Positions 55,552 through 64,000 of a stretch of DNA of 64,000 bases are shown here, in pieces. The position numbers and the translations under genes are program-made. Below the pieces are notes generated by a model. The model saw only the letters and a list, made by a program, of their open reading frames with translations, had not been told where the DNA came from and searched no databases. The stretch lies in assembly GCF_002294725.1 (NCBI RefSeq), contig NZ_NSFT01000013.1:81767-145766 (forward strand). The letters are read 5' to 3'. Each line of letters opens with the position of its first letter. Position 1 is the stretch's first letter. This stretch comes from Mesorhizobium sp. WSM4313. GTDB taxonomy: Bacteria; Pseudomonadota; Alphaproteobacteria; Rhizobiales; Rhizobiaceae.

Positions 55552-56459
55552 ATGATTGGCCTCACCGTCCGGCAAATGCAGTATTTCGACGCGCTGGCGC
55601 AGACGCTGCATTTCGGCCGCGCCGCGAAACTCGCCGGCGTCAGCCAGCCGGCCCTTTCGGCGCAGATCGCAGAGATGGAAGAGCGGCTGAACTGTCTGTT
55701 GTTCGAACGCGGCGGCAAGACGGTGCGCATGACCGACGAGGCGCTTGCCCTGCAGCCGCGTATCGAGCGCATTCTGGCCGACATACGTGACGTCGAGACG
55801 ACTGCCCGGCGCGGCCGCCCGACCATGGAAGGACGCTTCCGGCTGGGCATCATCCCGACGGTCGCGCCCTATCTCCTGCCGCATGTGCTCCCGGAGCTGA
55901 AAAAGCACTATCCTGCCCTGCAGCTCGAACTGCGCGAGGCGGTAACCGCCTCCCTTGTCGAGGATGCGACGTCCGGCCGGCTCGACGCCTTCATCGCGGC
56001 CTTGCCGCTCGATCAGCCGGCGATCGTCACCGAAGGGCTTTTTCCAGACCGCTTCTTCCTTGCCGTGCCCGCCGGCGATCGGCCTTCGCCTCGCCGCCGG
56101 TGCCGCCCGAAAGCCCGGCGCTGGAGCGGCTGATGCTTCTGGAGGAAGGCCATTGCCTGCGCGAGCAGGCCTTGGCCGTCTGCGGCAATGTGCGGCCGGT
56201 GGCGATGGCAAGCTACGGCGCGACCAGCCTGACGACGCTCCTGCAGATGGTGGCGCATGGGCTGGGCGTCACGCTGGTGCCGGAAATGGCGGCAAGTGCG
56301 GCCGGCGTCATGCCGGACCTGAGAATCGTGCCGTTCCAGGAGCCGATGCCGCAGCGCATGATCTGCATGGCCTGGCGGAAGAACAAGGTGCGCCAGGACG
56401 AATGCGTGGAGCTGGCGCGGATCATACGCGGGCTGGACCGGGCGGTGCTGGGGGTGTGA
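55552..56459 (+). pseudogene. oxyR: OxyR-type LysR regulator interrupted by a frameshift
   Basis: The first ~178 codons encode the LysR helix-turn-helix (MQYFDALAQTLHFGRAAKLA, QPALSAQIAEMEE) and the start of the effector domain, then shift out of frame near 56080-56082. The remainder continues in another frame: PPVPPESPALERLMLLEEG, then HCLREQALAVC with the two redox cysteines, to 56459. The missing base fits GATCGGCCTT for GATCGGGCCTT. So it is one gene split by a single-base deletion or a sequencing error. OxyR normally activates katG under H2O2. Confidence 0.85.
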
Positions 56460-56505
56460 AGCGCGCTTCGACGCATCTCCATCCCTGCGCCCGCCGGCCG
56501 GCACT

Positions 56506-57609
56506 TCACGGCACAAAGATCAGAAACACATAGGTGAAAAACACCACGACATGCACCATGCCGGTCAGGAACGTCGTTCGTTCGGTGCTGAAGCTCACGT
56601 TGCATATGAAAAGCGCCAGCACCAGAAGCACGGCATCGGACGCCGGGAGCCCCAAGGTCAGGCCCCTGCCCGTCAGCAGGCTGGCCGCCGCGACCGCCGG
56701 TATCGTCAAGCCGATCGTGGCGCAGGCCGAGCCCATCGCGACGTTCAGGCTGCGCTGCAGCTCATTCTTGAAGGAGGCGCGGATCGCCGAGATCGCCTCC
56801 GGCATCAAAACCAGTGCCGCGATCATTGCCCCCACGATGCTGTCGGCCTGGATCACCTGATAGGCGGCGAGCGCATCCTCCACGCTCGCGGCGACCTGCT
56901 CGGCGAGCAGGACAATGCCGACGAGCCCGCTCAGCAGCAGGAGCGCGCTGACGGAGATGCTTCCGTGGGTTGCAGTTCGCGTCGGAGCATCATGCGCCTG
57001 TCCCTGGACGAAGTCCTCCCGGTGCCGGACGGTCTGGGCAAACACGAAGCTCGCATAGAGCAACACCGAAAGGACGCTGACGAAACCCAGCTGAGCCGCC
57101 GAAAACGTGCCGGGCTCCGTAGCCTGGGTGTAGGTCGGAAGAATAAGCGTCATCACGGTCAGCGCGATCAGAACCGACAGGTATGCGCTGGTGCCTTGCC
57201 GCAGGATCGCCTGCTTGCGGTAGCGCCAGCCGCCAAGCGTGAGACAGATGCCGACGACGCCGGTGGAGGTGATCATCACCGTCGAGAAAACGGACTCGCG
57301 CGCCAGCGTCGGGTTGTTTTCTCCATGCAGCATCATGGAGACGATGATCGACACTTCGATTGCCGTCACCGCAAAAGTTAGCACCAAAGTTCCATAGGGC
57401 TCGCCGACGCGCAAGGCGACTGCCTCGGCGTGGTCGAGCACGACGAAAATGGTGGTGAACATGATGGCGCTCGACAGCGCTCCAACGAGTATTCTGGTAC
57501 TCAGCGACCCTTCGTCGACCGAAAGGCCACTGGCCCTGACCGCGAAAGCCATTGCCAGCGCCACCAACGGCATCGTGTAGGAAATCACCGATCGCCCGTA
57601 GCCAGTCAT
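56506..57609 (-). CDS. Calcium/proton exchanger-type cation antiporter
   Basis: A 367-residue integral membrane protein with about ten hydrophobic helices. The CaCA acidic repeats are recognisable: FAVTAIEVSIIVSMML in the first half and ALVLMPEAISAIRASFKNELQRSLN in the second. These correspond to the GxxExxP-like exchanger motifs of ChaA. The role would be Ca2+ (or Na+/K+) efflux against protons at the inner membrane. Confidence 0.88.
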   Translation of the reverse strand: MTGYGRSVISYTMPLVALAMAFAVRASGLSVDEGSLSTRILVGALSSAIMFTTIFVVLDHAEAVALRVGEPYGTLVLTFAVTAIEVSIIVSMMLHGENNPTLARESVFSTVMITSTGVVGICLTLGGWRYRKQAILRQGTSAYLSVLIALTVMTLILPTYTQATEPGTFSAAQLGFVSVLSVLLYASFVFAQTVRHREDFVQGQAHDAPTRTATHGSISVSALLLLSGLVGIVLLAEQVAASVEDALAAYQVIQADSIVGAMIAALVLMPEAISAIRASFKNELQRSLNVAMGSACATIGLTIPAVAAASLLTGRGLTLGLPASDAVLLVLALFICNVSFSTERTTFLTGMVHVVVFFTYVFLIFVP

Positions 57610-57692
57610 CGAAGCCCCCGAATGCCAAGCGTTTGTGCGAACTTAGCGGAAAGGCGCGTGGGGAGCACCTCTCACGGGCATCCTTGCAGCAT

Positions 57693-58316
57693 TCAAAAGA
57701 TGATTGGAGACCGGGAGCCGTTCATGGCGTCGAATGTCTCGATGGCATTACGAACTGCCCCACAGAATTCTTCCAGAAGTTCCGGCTCGTTGCCCAGTCG
57801 GCGGCGCAGCGAGAAGGGCACTTCCAGCTGCGCTCCCTTCCCCGTCAGCCCGCGATTGACGATGTTCGAATCCTGGATACCGGGAAAGGGATGATTGTCT
57901 CTTTTTGTCTGGAAACCGGCCTCCTGCAGACGCCCGGCTATCTCTGAAACCAACGTGGCGTCCTTGCCGCCCAGATAGACTGTCGAAAAATCGTCGCGAT
58001 CCTGACGGCCGTGGATAGCGACGACGGTGGACTTCGTCCGCAACAGTTCGAGCGCGGTTGCCTCGTCAAAGTTCCTGGACGTTATGTGCAGCTCCCGGTT
58101 GCTTTCCGGCATGAGCCCTTCAAAGCAATACATATCGAGATCGGCCCCTGCTATCGTCTCGGTGATCAGGGAGGTGCGAGGCTCGATCTTGCCGCCATGC
58201 GGGGCCATGACGATGGCACTTCCGGTTCGCGCGCCCCGCCGGACGACGATGCGATAATCCACGTTTTCAATTTTGGCGGCTCTCAGCGCCGCGAAATTTG
58301 GAAACTCGTTGTCCAT
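57693..58316 (-). CDS. Poly-gamma-glutamate hydrolase-family protein (DUF867)
   Basis: A 207-residue protein with the pattern APHGGKIEPRTSLIT, CFEGL, LHITSRNFDE, VVAIHGRQDRDD, and LEVPFSLRRRL. These are metal-binding and catalytic-type motifs of the phage PghP/DUF867 amidohydrolase family, which degrades poly-gamma-glutamate. Actual substrate here is unknown. It ends 10 bp after the stop of the acyl-CoA synthetase gene in genomic order. Confidence 0.85.
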   Translation of the reverse strand: MDNEFPNFAALRAAKIENVDYRIVVRRGARTGSAIVMAPHGGKIEPRTSLITETIAGADLDMYCFEGLMPESNRELHITSRNFDEATALELLRTKSTVVAIHGRQDRDDFSTVYLGGKDATLVSEIAGRLQEAGFQTKRDNHPFPGIQDSNIVNRGLTGKGAQLEVPFSLRRRLGNEPELLEEFCGAVRNAIETFDAMNGSRSPIIF

Positions 58317-58326
58317 AGATGCCGTT

Positions 58327-60087
58327 TCACGCCGTCTTCTGCGCCACCAGCCCGAGCTCCTCTACCATCGCCTCGCGCATCAGGAACTTCTGCGGCTTGC
58401 CGGTCACCGTCATCGGCAGCTCGGCGCGGAAGCGGATGTAGCGCGGCACCTTGTAATGCGCGATCTGGCCGGCGCAGAAGGCCTTGATCTCCTCGGCGGT
58501 GGCGATCTGATCGGGCTTCAGCACGATCCAGGCGCAGAGCTCCTCGCCATATTTGTCGTCCGGAATGCCGAAGACCTGCACTTCCTTGATTTTCGGATGG
58601 CGGTAGAGGAATTCCTCGACCTCGCGAGGGTAGACGTTCTCGCCGCCGCGGATGACCATGTCCTTCACCCGGCCGACGATGTTGCAATAGCCCTCGGCGT
58701 CGATCGTGGCGAGGTCGCCGGTGTGCATCCAGCCGTCGACGTCGATCGCCTCACGGGTCTTTTCGGCGTCGTCCCAATAGCCCTTCATCACCGAATAGCC
58801 GCGCGTGCAGAGCTCGCCCGGCTCGCCGACCGCGACGGTGCCGCCGTCGGCGCCGATCGCCTTGACCTCGACATGCGGGTGGATGCGGCCGACAGTTGAG
58901 ACACGCTTTTCCAGCGGATCGTCTACGCTGCTCTGGAAGGAGACGGGACTGGTCTCCGTCATGCCGTAGGCGATGGTCACCTGGCTCATATGCATCAGCG
59001 ACACCACCTTCTTCATCACCTCGATCGGGCAAGGCGAGCCGGCCATGATGCCGGTGCGCAGGCTGGAGAGATCGAAGCTCGAAAAATCCGCATGGTCGAG
59101 CATGGCGACGAACATGGTCGGCACGCCATAGAGACCGGTGCAGCGCTCCTGCGCCACCGCTTTCAGCGTCACGCCGGCATCGAAGCCTTCGCCCGGGAAG
59201 ACCATTGTCGCGCCCTTCGACACGCAGCCCATCGTGCCCATCGACATGCCGAAGCAGTGATAGAGCGGCACCGGAATGCAGAGCCGGTCTTCGGTGGTGA
59301 GTTTTATGGCCGAGGTGACGAAATTGCCGTTGTTGACGATGTTGGAATGCGTCAGGGTCGCGCCTTTCGGCGCGCCGGTCGTGCCTGAGGTGAACTGGAT
59401 GTTGATGGCCTCGCCGGGCTTCAGCCCTTCGGAGATGCGGTCGAGGCTGTCATGCTCGTCGCGACCGGCCATCGCGAGCACGTCACCGAAATTGAACATG
59501 CCGGGCGAGTTGTCGTCGCCCATCCGGATGACGATTTCCAGCGCCGGCAGTTTCTTGGCCTTGAGCTTGCCGGGCTCCGCCTTGGCGATCTCCGGCGCCA
59601 ATGTCTCGATCATGCCGAGATAGTCGGAGGTCTTAAACTGCGCGGCGGTGACCAAAGCCTTGCAGCTGACTTTGTTCAACGCGTATTCAAGCTCGGTCAG
59701 CCGGTAGGCCGGGTTGATGTTGACCAGAATCAGGCCGATGCGCGCGGTGGCGAACTGCGTCACCAGCCATTCCCAGCGGTTCGGCGACCAGATTCCGACG
59801 CGGTCGCCTTTTTCGAGGCCGAGCGCCAGGAAACCGGCGGCCAAAGCGTCGACAGCGTCCGACAGCTCGCTCCAGGTGAAACGCTTGTCCTGGCCGACGA
59901 AGACAGCGGCGTCGAGCGTGGCGTATCTGCTCACCGTATCGGAAAACAGCTCCGGAATGGTCTTGTCGAGCAGAGGCACCGAGCGGTCGCCCGACACATG
60001 CGACTTGCCTCCAACCGGAGCAATGAAGCTGTTGCGCGTTTTGCGCAGATTGGTGGCGTTCATGAGCTCGTCGAGTTTGATCGCCAT
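58327..60087 (-). CDS. AMP-binding acyl-CoA synthetase
   Basis: A 586-residue adenylate-forming enzyme: P-loop-like FTSGTTGAPKGATLTHSN, IAYGMTETSPVSF, WMHTGDLATIDAEGY, GRVKDMVIRGGENVYPREVE and the C-terminal lysine region TVTGKPQKFLM. It activates a fatty or related carboxylic acid with ATP and CoA; chain length cannot be told from sequence alone. Confidence 0.95.
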   Translation of the reverse strand: MAIKLDELMNATNLRKTRNSFIAPVGGKSHVSGDRSVPLLDKTIPELFSDTVSRYATLDAAVFVGQDKRFTWSELSDAVDALAAGFLALGLEKGDRVGIWSPNRWEWLVTQFATARIGLILVNINPAYRLTELEYALNKVSCKALVTAAQFKTSDYLGMIETLAPEIAKAEPGKLKAKKLPALEIVIRMGDDNSPGMFNFGDVLAMAGRDEHDSLDRISEGLKPGEAINIQFTSGTTGAPKGATLTHSNIVNNGNFVTSAIKLTTEDRLCIPVPLYHCFGMSMGTMGCVSKGATMVFPGEGFDAGVTLKAVAQERCTGLYGVPTMFVAMLDHADFSSFDLSSLRTGIMAGSPCPIEVMKKVVSLMHMSQVTIAYGMTETSPVSFQSSVDDPLEKRVSTVGRIHPHVEVKAIGADGGTVAVGEPGELCTRGYSVMKGYWDDAEKTREAIDVDGWMHTGDLATIDAEGYCNIVGRVKDMVIRGGENVYPREVEEFLYRHPKIKEVQVFGIPDDKYGEELCAWIVLKPDQIATAEEIKAFCAGQIAHYKVPRYIRFRAELPMTVTGKPQKFLMREAMVEELGLVAQKTA

Positions 60088-60173
60088 CGCCGTTCTCCTC
60101 CCGGGATAGGCCAGCCTATCAGCCGATGGGGATGGTGGAAATCCGTCAAAGGTCCCCCTCTCCTTGAGGCCCC

Positions 60174-60875
60174 TCAGCGAGGAGGGAGGACGCTCATCTT
60201 CACGGCGATGTCGCGCAAGACCGCTTCATCGGCCGCATCGCGCCGCTTCTTCGACGCCACCAGACAGGCCTGCGACTTCAGGATCGTGCCGTCGCCCAGC
60301 ACCTTGAGGTGGTTGGCGCGCAGCGTCGAGCCGGTGGTGGTGATGTCGACGATGACGTCCGCAAGACCGGCGGCCGGCGCGCCTTCGGTGGCGCCGAGGC
60401 TTTCGACGATGCGGTAGACCTGGATGCCGTGCTTGAGCGAGAAGAATTGCTGCGTCAGCCGCCAGTATTTGGTGGCTATCCTGAGCCGCCGGCCGTGGCG
60501 CTGGCGGAAATCGGCGGCGACGTCGTCGAGGTCGGCCATGCTCTCGACGTCCAGCCAGATATCCGGCACGGCGACGACGACATCGGCATGGCCGAAGCCA
60601 AGGCGGGCGACGACCTCGGCGCGCGCTTCCCAGTCGGCGAGATTCTCGCGCAAAAGGTCCTCGCCGGTGATGCCGAGATCGACCGCGCCCTGGCCGATCT
60701 CGCCGGCGATCTCGGACGCGGACAGGAAGGCCACCTCGACATTGTCGAGACCGTCGATGCGGGCGCGGTACTTGCGGTCGTCTTCAGGCAGGCTCACGGC
60801 CAGGCCGGCCCTGGCCAGCACCTCGAGCGACTGCTCCTTGAGACGGCCCTTCGAGGGGATCGCCAGCGTGATCAT
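60174..60875 (-). CDS. hisG: ATP phosphoribosyltransferase, short form
   Basis: A 233-residue short-form HisG (MITLAIPSKGRLKEQSLEVL, GAVDLGITGEDLLREN, the PRPP-binding VDITTTGSTLRANHLKVL). It makes phosphoribosyl-ATP, the first step of histidine synthesis. Short HisG lacks the regulatory domain and needs HisZ, which overlaps it immediately upstream (ATGA, 60872-60875). Confidence 0.97.
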   Translation of the reverse strand: MITLAIPSKGRLKEQSLEVLARAGLAVSLPEDDRKYRARIDGLDNVEVAFLSASEIAGEIGQGAVDLGITGEDLLRENLADWEARAEVVARLGFGHADVVVAVPDIWLDVESMADLDDVAADFRQRHGRRLRIATKYWRLTQQFFSLKHGIQVYRIVESLGATEGAPAAGLADVIVDITTTGSTLRANHLKVLGDGTILKSQACLVASKKRRDAADEAVLRDIAVKMSVLPPR

Positions 60876-61990
60876 TTGGCGCTCTCCCGCAAGGCTTCGA
60901 TACGGTCGAGCCAGACCGAGAAGCCGACCCCTGGAATCGGCTTTTTTGCTCCCAGCAGCGTCAGCAGCCGGTCGTAGCGACCGCCGCCGACCAGCGGGCG
61001 ATCGCCATCCCGGACCGCGATCTCGAAGACCAGGCCGGTGTAGTAATCCAGCGGGCGGCCGAAGGCGGCGTCATAGCGGATTTCTGCCGCCGACAGCCCA
61101 TGCGCCTCGATCGCCTTGGCGCGGGCGGCGAAATTCTCCAGCGCCGGTCCCAGCGACAGGCCGGCATCGGCGGCGAATTTTTCCAGCGCCGCGGTCGCGT
61201 CGCTGAGCGCGACGTCGATCTCGAGAAAGCCCTTCAACGCCGAGAAGGCCTCGTCGGACAGCCGCACGCTGCGCAGTTGCGCTTTCTCGATCAGCCGGCG
61301 CGCAATGTCGGCAGGCGCGCGGCCGGATGACGCCGACAGCCCGGCTTCCTCCATGCCGTCGGCAATATGCGCGGCGAGGCCTTCCACATCGCCGTCGAGC
61401 ACCAGCAGGGCGACCGGACCGGAGAGCTGGCTGTTGCGCGGCGGATTGGCGAGATCGGCAAGGGCTGCCTCCAGCATCGGCGCCGAGCCGAAGGCGCGCG
61501 CCAGGCGCATGCGCCAGCCGCGCGGCAGGCCGAGCGCGGCCAGCACCGCCTCGAACAGGGTCTGGTCGCCGAGCGTGATGGCTAGCTTCCGGCCGGGCAG
61601 CACCAGCGACAGCAGCGCATGCGCGTCGGCCAGCGAACGGGCATCGGCGGCGGCCGTGTCGCCGTCGCCGAGATCCTCGATGCCGGCCTGGAAGAACTCG
61701 TTGCCGCCGTCGCGGCGCTGGCGGAACACTTCGCCGAGATAAGAATAGCGGCGCGGCGTGCCGGCCTGGCTAGAGATGTGATCGAGGCAGACCGGAATGG
61801 TGAATTCGGGCCGCAGGCACAGCGTCTTGCCGGTCTCGCTCTCGGTGAGAAAGATGCGGCGGCGCAGGTCTTCGCCCGCCATGTCGAGGAACGGGTCGGC
61901 CGGTTGCAGCACGGCGACCTCGACCGCGTGGGTGTCGCGGGCGGCGAAGAGTTTTGCGATGTCGGCGGCGATGGCGGGGCGGGTGGTCAT
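60872..61990 (-). CDS. hisZ: ATP phosphoribosyltransferase regulatory subunit
   Basis: A 372-residue class-II tRNA-synthetase-like protein: MTTRPAIAADIAKLFAARDT, LRPEFTIPVCLDHI, FRQRRDGGNEFFQAGIE, and DYYTGLVFEI plus VGGGRYDRLL. It resembles HisRS but lacks the anticodon-binding domain, as expected of HisZ, the partner of short HisG. ATG at 61990 was preferred; the upstream open frame runs through a palindromic repeat. Confidence 0.96.
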   Translation of the reverse strand: MTTRPAIAADIAKLFAARDTHAVEVAVLQPADPFLDMAGEDLRRRIFLTESETGKTLCLRPEFTIPVCLDHISSQAGTPRRYSYLGEVFRQRRDGGNEFFQAGIEDLGDGDTAAADARSLADAHALLSLVLPGRKLAITLGDQTLFEAVLAALGLPRGWRMRLARAFGSAPMLEAALADLANPPRNSQLSGPVALLVLDGDVEGLAAHIADGMEEAGLSASSGRAPADIARRLIEKAQLRSVRLSDEAFSALKGFLEIDVALSDATAALEKFAADAGLSLGPALENFAARAKAIEAHGLSAAEIRYDAAFGRPLDYYTGLVFEIAVRDGDRPLVGGGRYDRLLTLLGAKKPIPGVGFSVWLDRIEALRESAK

Positions 61991-61998
61991 AAAGCGCC

Positions 61999-62148
61999 AC
62001 CTCCCCTTCCCCCCTTGCGGGGGAAGGTGTCGCCGAAGGCGACGGATGAGGGGTGCTCCAGCGGAGTGAGACGTTGGCGTACCCTGGAACACCCCTCATC
62101 CGTCTCGGCGCTCCGCGCCGATCCACCTTCTCCCACAAGGGGAGAAGG
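61999..62148. repeat. Intergenic palindromic repeat, hisZ-hisS copy
   Basis: A ~150-bp compound palindrome: GACGGATGAGGGGTG (62041-62055) pairs perfectly with CACCCCTCATCCGTC (62090-62104). Outer arms CTTCCCCCCTTGCGGGGGAAGG and CTTCTCCCACAAGGGGAGAA flank it, with inner hairpins CGCCGAAGGCG and CGGCGCTCCGCGCCG. A sister copy lies before hisS at 63728. Such mosaics are typical of Mesorhizobium intergenic repeats. Confidence 0.85.
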
Positions 62149-62168
62149 AAAGGACAGCGCAGTGCCCG

Positions 62169-63665
62169 TCACTTCGCCCGCTCCTCGGCCTGCGCCGCGA
62201 GTATCTTCTTCACCTCGCCAACCAGCTCGCTCTCCGCCACCGTCACCTGCGCCGGCCTTGCGGCGCGCCATTCGGCATTGTCGGTGATCTCGGCCGACAG
62301 GCGGGCCCCTTCGATCAGGTCCTTGATCTGCACCTCGCCCTTGGCGCGCTCGTCGCCGCCCTGGATGATGGCGACAGGGCTGCCGCGACGGTCGGCATAT
62401 TTCAGCTGCGCCTTCATGCCGGCGCCGCCGAGATACATTTCGGAGCGGATGCCGGCGGCGCGCAGGTCGGCAACCATCTTCTGGTAGCGGCCGAGGCTTT
62501 CGGTGTCCTTGTCCATGACCAGCACCACGACCGGCGCGATGACATCGGAGGCGTCGAGCTTGCCGAGGTTCTTCAGCGCCGTCATTAGCCGCGAAACGCC
62601 GATGGAGAAGCCGGTCGCCGGCACCGGCTCGCCGCGGAAGCGCGAGACCAGCCCGTCATAGCGCCCGCCCCCGCCGACCGAGCCGAAGCGCACGATTTGG
62701 CCTTCGTCATTGGGGATCTCGGCCAGCAACTCGGCCTCGAAGACCGGGCCGGTGTAGTATTCGAGGCCGCGCACGACGGAGCGATCCATCACGATGCGGT
62801 CTTCGCCATAGCCAGCGGCTCTAACCAGCGCCTCGATCGTTGCCAGTTCGCCGACGCCTTCCTGATAGACAGCGTTGGCATTGACGCTTGCATCCTGGGC
62901 GGCCTGCCCGTTCCTTGCCGTTGCCAGAAGAACCGCCTCACCTTGCGTGTCGTTCAATCCGGCGCCCTTGGCGAAGTCGCCCTCGCCTTCCTTGCCGCCA
63001 TCCCAACGGCCGGGACCAAGCAGGAGCCTGACGCCTTCCGGCCCGAGCTTGTCGAGCTTGTCGATGGCGCGCAGCACGGTCAGCCGGCGGCCGGCATTCT
63101 GGTCGCCGCCAAGCCCGATCGCCTCCAGCACCCCATCCAGCACTTTGCGGTTGTTGACGCGGATGACATACTCACCGCGCTTGATGCCGAGCGCTTCCAT
63201 GACATCGGCCATCATCATCGCCATCTCGGCGTCGGCGGCGACGCCCGGCGTGCCGATCGTGTCGGCGTCGAACTGCATGAACTGGCGGAAGCGGCCGGGA
63301 CCGGGCTTTTCGTTGCGGAACACCCAGCCGGAGCGGTAGCTGCGATAGGGTTTTGGCAGCTTGTCAAAATTCTCGGCGACGAAGCGCGCCGTCGGCGCGG
63401 TCAGGTCGTAACGCAGCGACAGCCACTGGTCGTCGTCATCCTGGAAGGAAAAGACGCCTTCGTTCGGCCGATCCTGGTCGGGCAGGAATTTTCCCAAAGC
63501 ATCGGTGTATTCGATCATCGGCTGGTCGGCCGGCTCGAAACCGTAGAGTTCATAGACCGAGCGGATGGTCGCCATCATCTTCTCGACGGCACGAATATCC
63601 TCGGCGCTGCGGTCGGCAAATCCGCGCGGCAGCCGCGCTTTCGTTTTTTCCGATTTGTCGGCCAT
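62169..63665 (-). CDS. hisS: Histidine-tRNA ligase
   Basis: A ~498-residue class-II synthetase: MADKSEKTKARLPRGFADRS, LRYDLTAPTARFVAEN, FRNEKPGPGRFRQFMQFDAD (motif 2), RGLEYYTGPVFEAEL, GGGGRYDGLVSRF (HisA motif) and a C-terminal anticodon domain. It charges tRNA-His. ATG at 63665 has a weak ribosome site, so the start could be slightly upstream. It is next to hisZ, its structural relative. Confidence 0.96.
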   Translation of the reverse strand: MADKSEKTKARLPRGFADRSAEDIRAVEKMMATIRSVYELYGFEPADQPMIEYTDALGKFLPDQDRPNEGVFSFQDDDDQWLSLRYDLTAPTARFVAENFDKLPKPYRSYRSGWVFRNEKPGPGRFRQFMQFDADTIGTPGVAADAEMAMMMADVMEALGIKRGEYVIRVNNRKVLDGVLEAIGLGGDQNAGRRLTVLRAIDKLDKLGPEGVRLLLGPGRWDGGKEGEGDFAKGAGLNDTQGEAVLLATARNGQAAQDASVNANAVYQEGVGELATIEALVRAAGYGEDRIVMDRSVVRGLEYYTGPVFEAELLAEIPNDEGQIVRFGSVGGGGRYDGLVSRFRGEPVPATGFSIGVSRLMTALKNLGKLDASDVIAPVVVLVMDKDTESLGRYQKMVADLRAAGIRSEMYLGGAGMKAQLKYADRRGSPVAIIQGGDERAKGEVQIKDLIEGARLSAEITDNAEWRAARPAQVTVAESELVGEVKKILAAQAEERAK

Positions 63666-63727
63666 GGGATCGGTCTTTCTGGTCAATGGGCGCGCGTTTC
63701 CTAAACGATGCCGCTTGGAGCGGCAAG

Positions 63728-63874
63728 GGTTAGCGCCTGTCCTTCGCCTTGCGGGAAAAGGTGGATCGGCGCGATAGCGCCGAAACGGATGAGGGGTGTT
63801 CCAGCGGAGCGAGACGTCGGCTTTTCCTGAAGCACCCTCATCCGGCCGCTTCGCGGCCATCTTCTCCCACAAGG
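63728..63874. repeat. Intergenic palindromic repeat, upstream hisS copy
   Basis: A second copy of the hisZ-hisS repeat with shared words ACGGATGAGGGGTG, CCAGCGGAGCGAGACG and CTTCTCCCACAAGGGG. The expected closing GAGAAGG is missing because the sequence switches to the insertion-sequence end at about 63875. Confidence 0.82.
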
Positions 63875-64000
63875 GGCCTGTTGCGTAATTGGCTGGTTGT
63901 GATTCTCTGAGAGGAAGCTCGGAGGGAATCGCGATGGCTGTGAAGCAGACGGGACAGTTGAGCCTGGCGGAGGCGTTTCTAGGCGACAAGCTTGCGGGCG
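63875..64000 (+). mobile_element. IS5-like insertion sequence, left end (cut by window)
   Basis: From about 63875 the sequence (GGCCTGTTGCGTAATT start) leaves the palindromic repeat and leads into a transposase gene. Only the left end is visible; the element is assigned to the IS5-like group from the transposase start. It sits in the hisS upstream region, which could affect its promoter. Confidence 0.6.
63934..64000 (+). CDS. IS5-family-like transposase, N-terminus only
   Basis: The ATG follows GGAGGGAATCGCG and encodes MAVKQTGQLSLAEAFLGDKL before the window ends. This opening (Q-x-SLAEAF) is characteristic of IS5-group transposases in rhizobia. The catalytic DDE core is outside, so integrity cannot be judged. 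Confidence 0.68.
   Translation, partial: MAVKQTGQLSLAEAFLGDKLAG

Overview
The window looks like a rhizobial chromosome, most likely Mesorhizobium or a close relative in the Hyphomicrobiales. Supporting signs are the alphaproteobacterial LexA box (GTTC-N7-GTTC), the short HisG that needs HisZ, small rhizobial families (DUF768, DUF6074, DUF3606, DUF1419, DUF3085), and GC-rich palindromic intergenic repeats around hisS. All family names come from reading the sequence; no database search was run.

Two parts are visible. From about 46.95 kb rightward lies ordinary core chromosome: guaA, a MarR regulator, a nucleosidase, a thioesterase, rsmB, aqpZ, katG with a divergent (frameshifted) oxyR, a Ca2+/H+ exchanger, an acyl-CoA synthetase and hisG-hisZ-hisS, ending in a transposase cut by the window edge. 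Left of the guaA 3' end the DNA is accessory. It has two tyrosine recombinases with AlpA-like partners at 43.3-46.65 kb, many very small genes, decayed duplicates and plasmid/ICE-type genes. A P4-type integrase abutting the guaA 3' end is the classic layout of a genomic island or ICE segment inserted there.

The accessory part falls into modules. (1) 0-14.4 kb is a DNA damage-tolerance module: imuB (partial), dnaE2, a LigD-type ligase/polymerase, exonuclease III, two divergent SRAP proteins around one LexA box, and dinB. CsbD, a cardiolipin synthase and small membrane proteins are interspersed. A segment holding the dnaE2 tail, a DUF3606 gene and the start of ligD is present twice, about 4.85 kb apart, with reciprocal decay. 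(2) 14.5-26.9 kb is a one-direction block on the minus strand typical of plasmids and ICEs: Toprim protein, DUF1419, DUF3085, a 1702-residue methylase-helicase, ParB-like protein and an ArdC-like antirestriction protein. (3) 27.5-36 kb holds a cold-shock gene, a belt of small rhizobial genes, groES-groEL under a CIRCE operator, and a transglutaminase-like protein. (4) 36.2-42.9 kb holds a TetR/SDR divergent pair with a nested palindromic operator, a quinone oxidoreductase-like gene, and a CheB-CheR-PAS-HWE kinase with its single-domain response regulator.

Read together, the island looks like stress-survival cargo (mutagenic repair, end joining, abasic-site protection, chaperonin, cold shock, stress sensing) on an integrative element. 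The most unusual points are the paired SRAP genes in which one lacks the recognisable catalytic residues, the reciprocal duplication, frameshifts in dinB and oxyR, the tRNA-like scar inside an integrase gene, and the guaA-end integrase.
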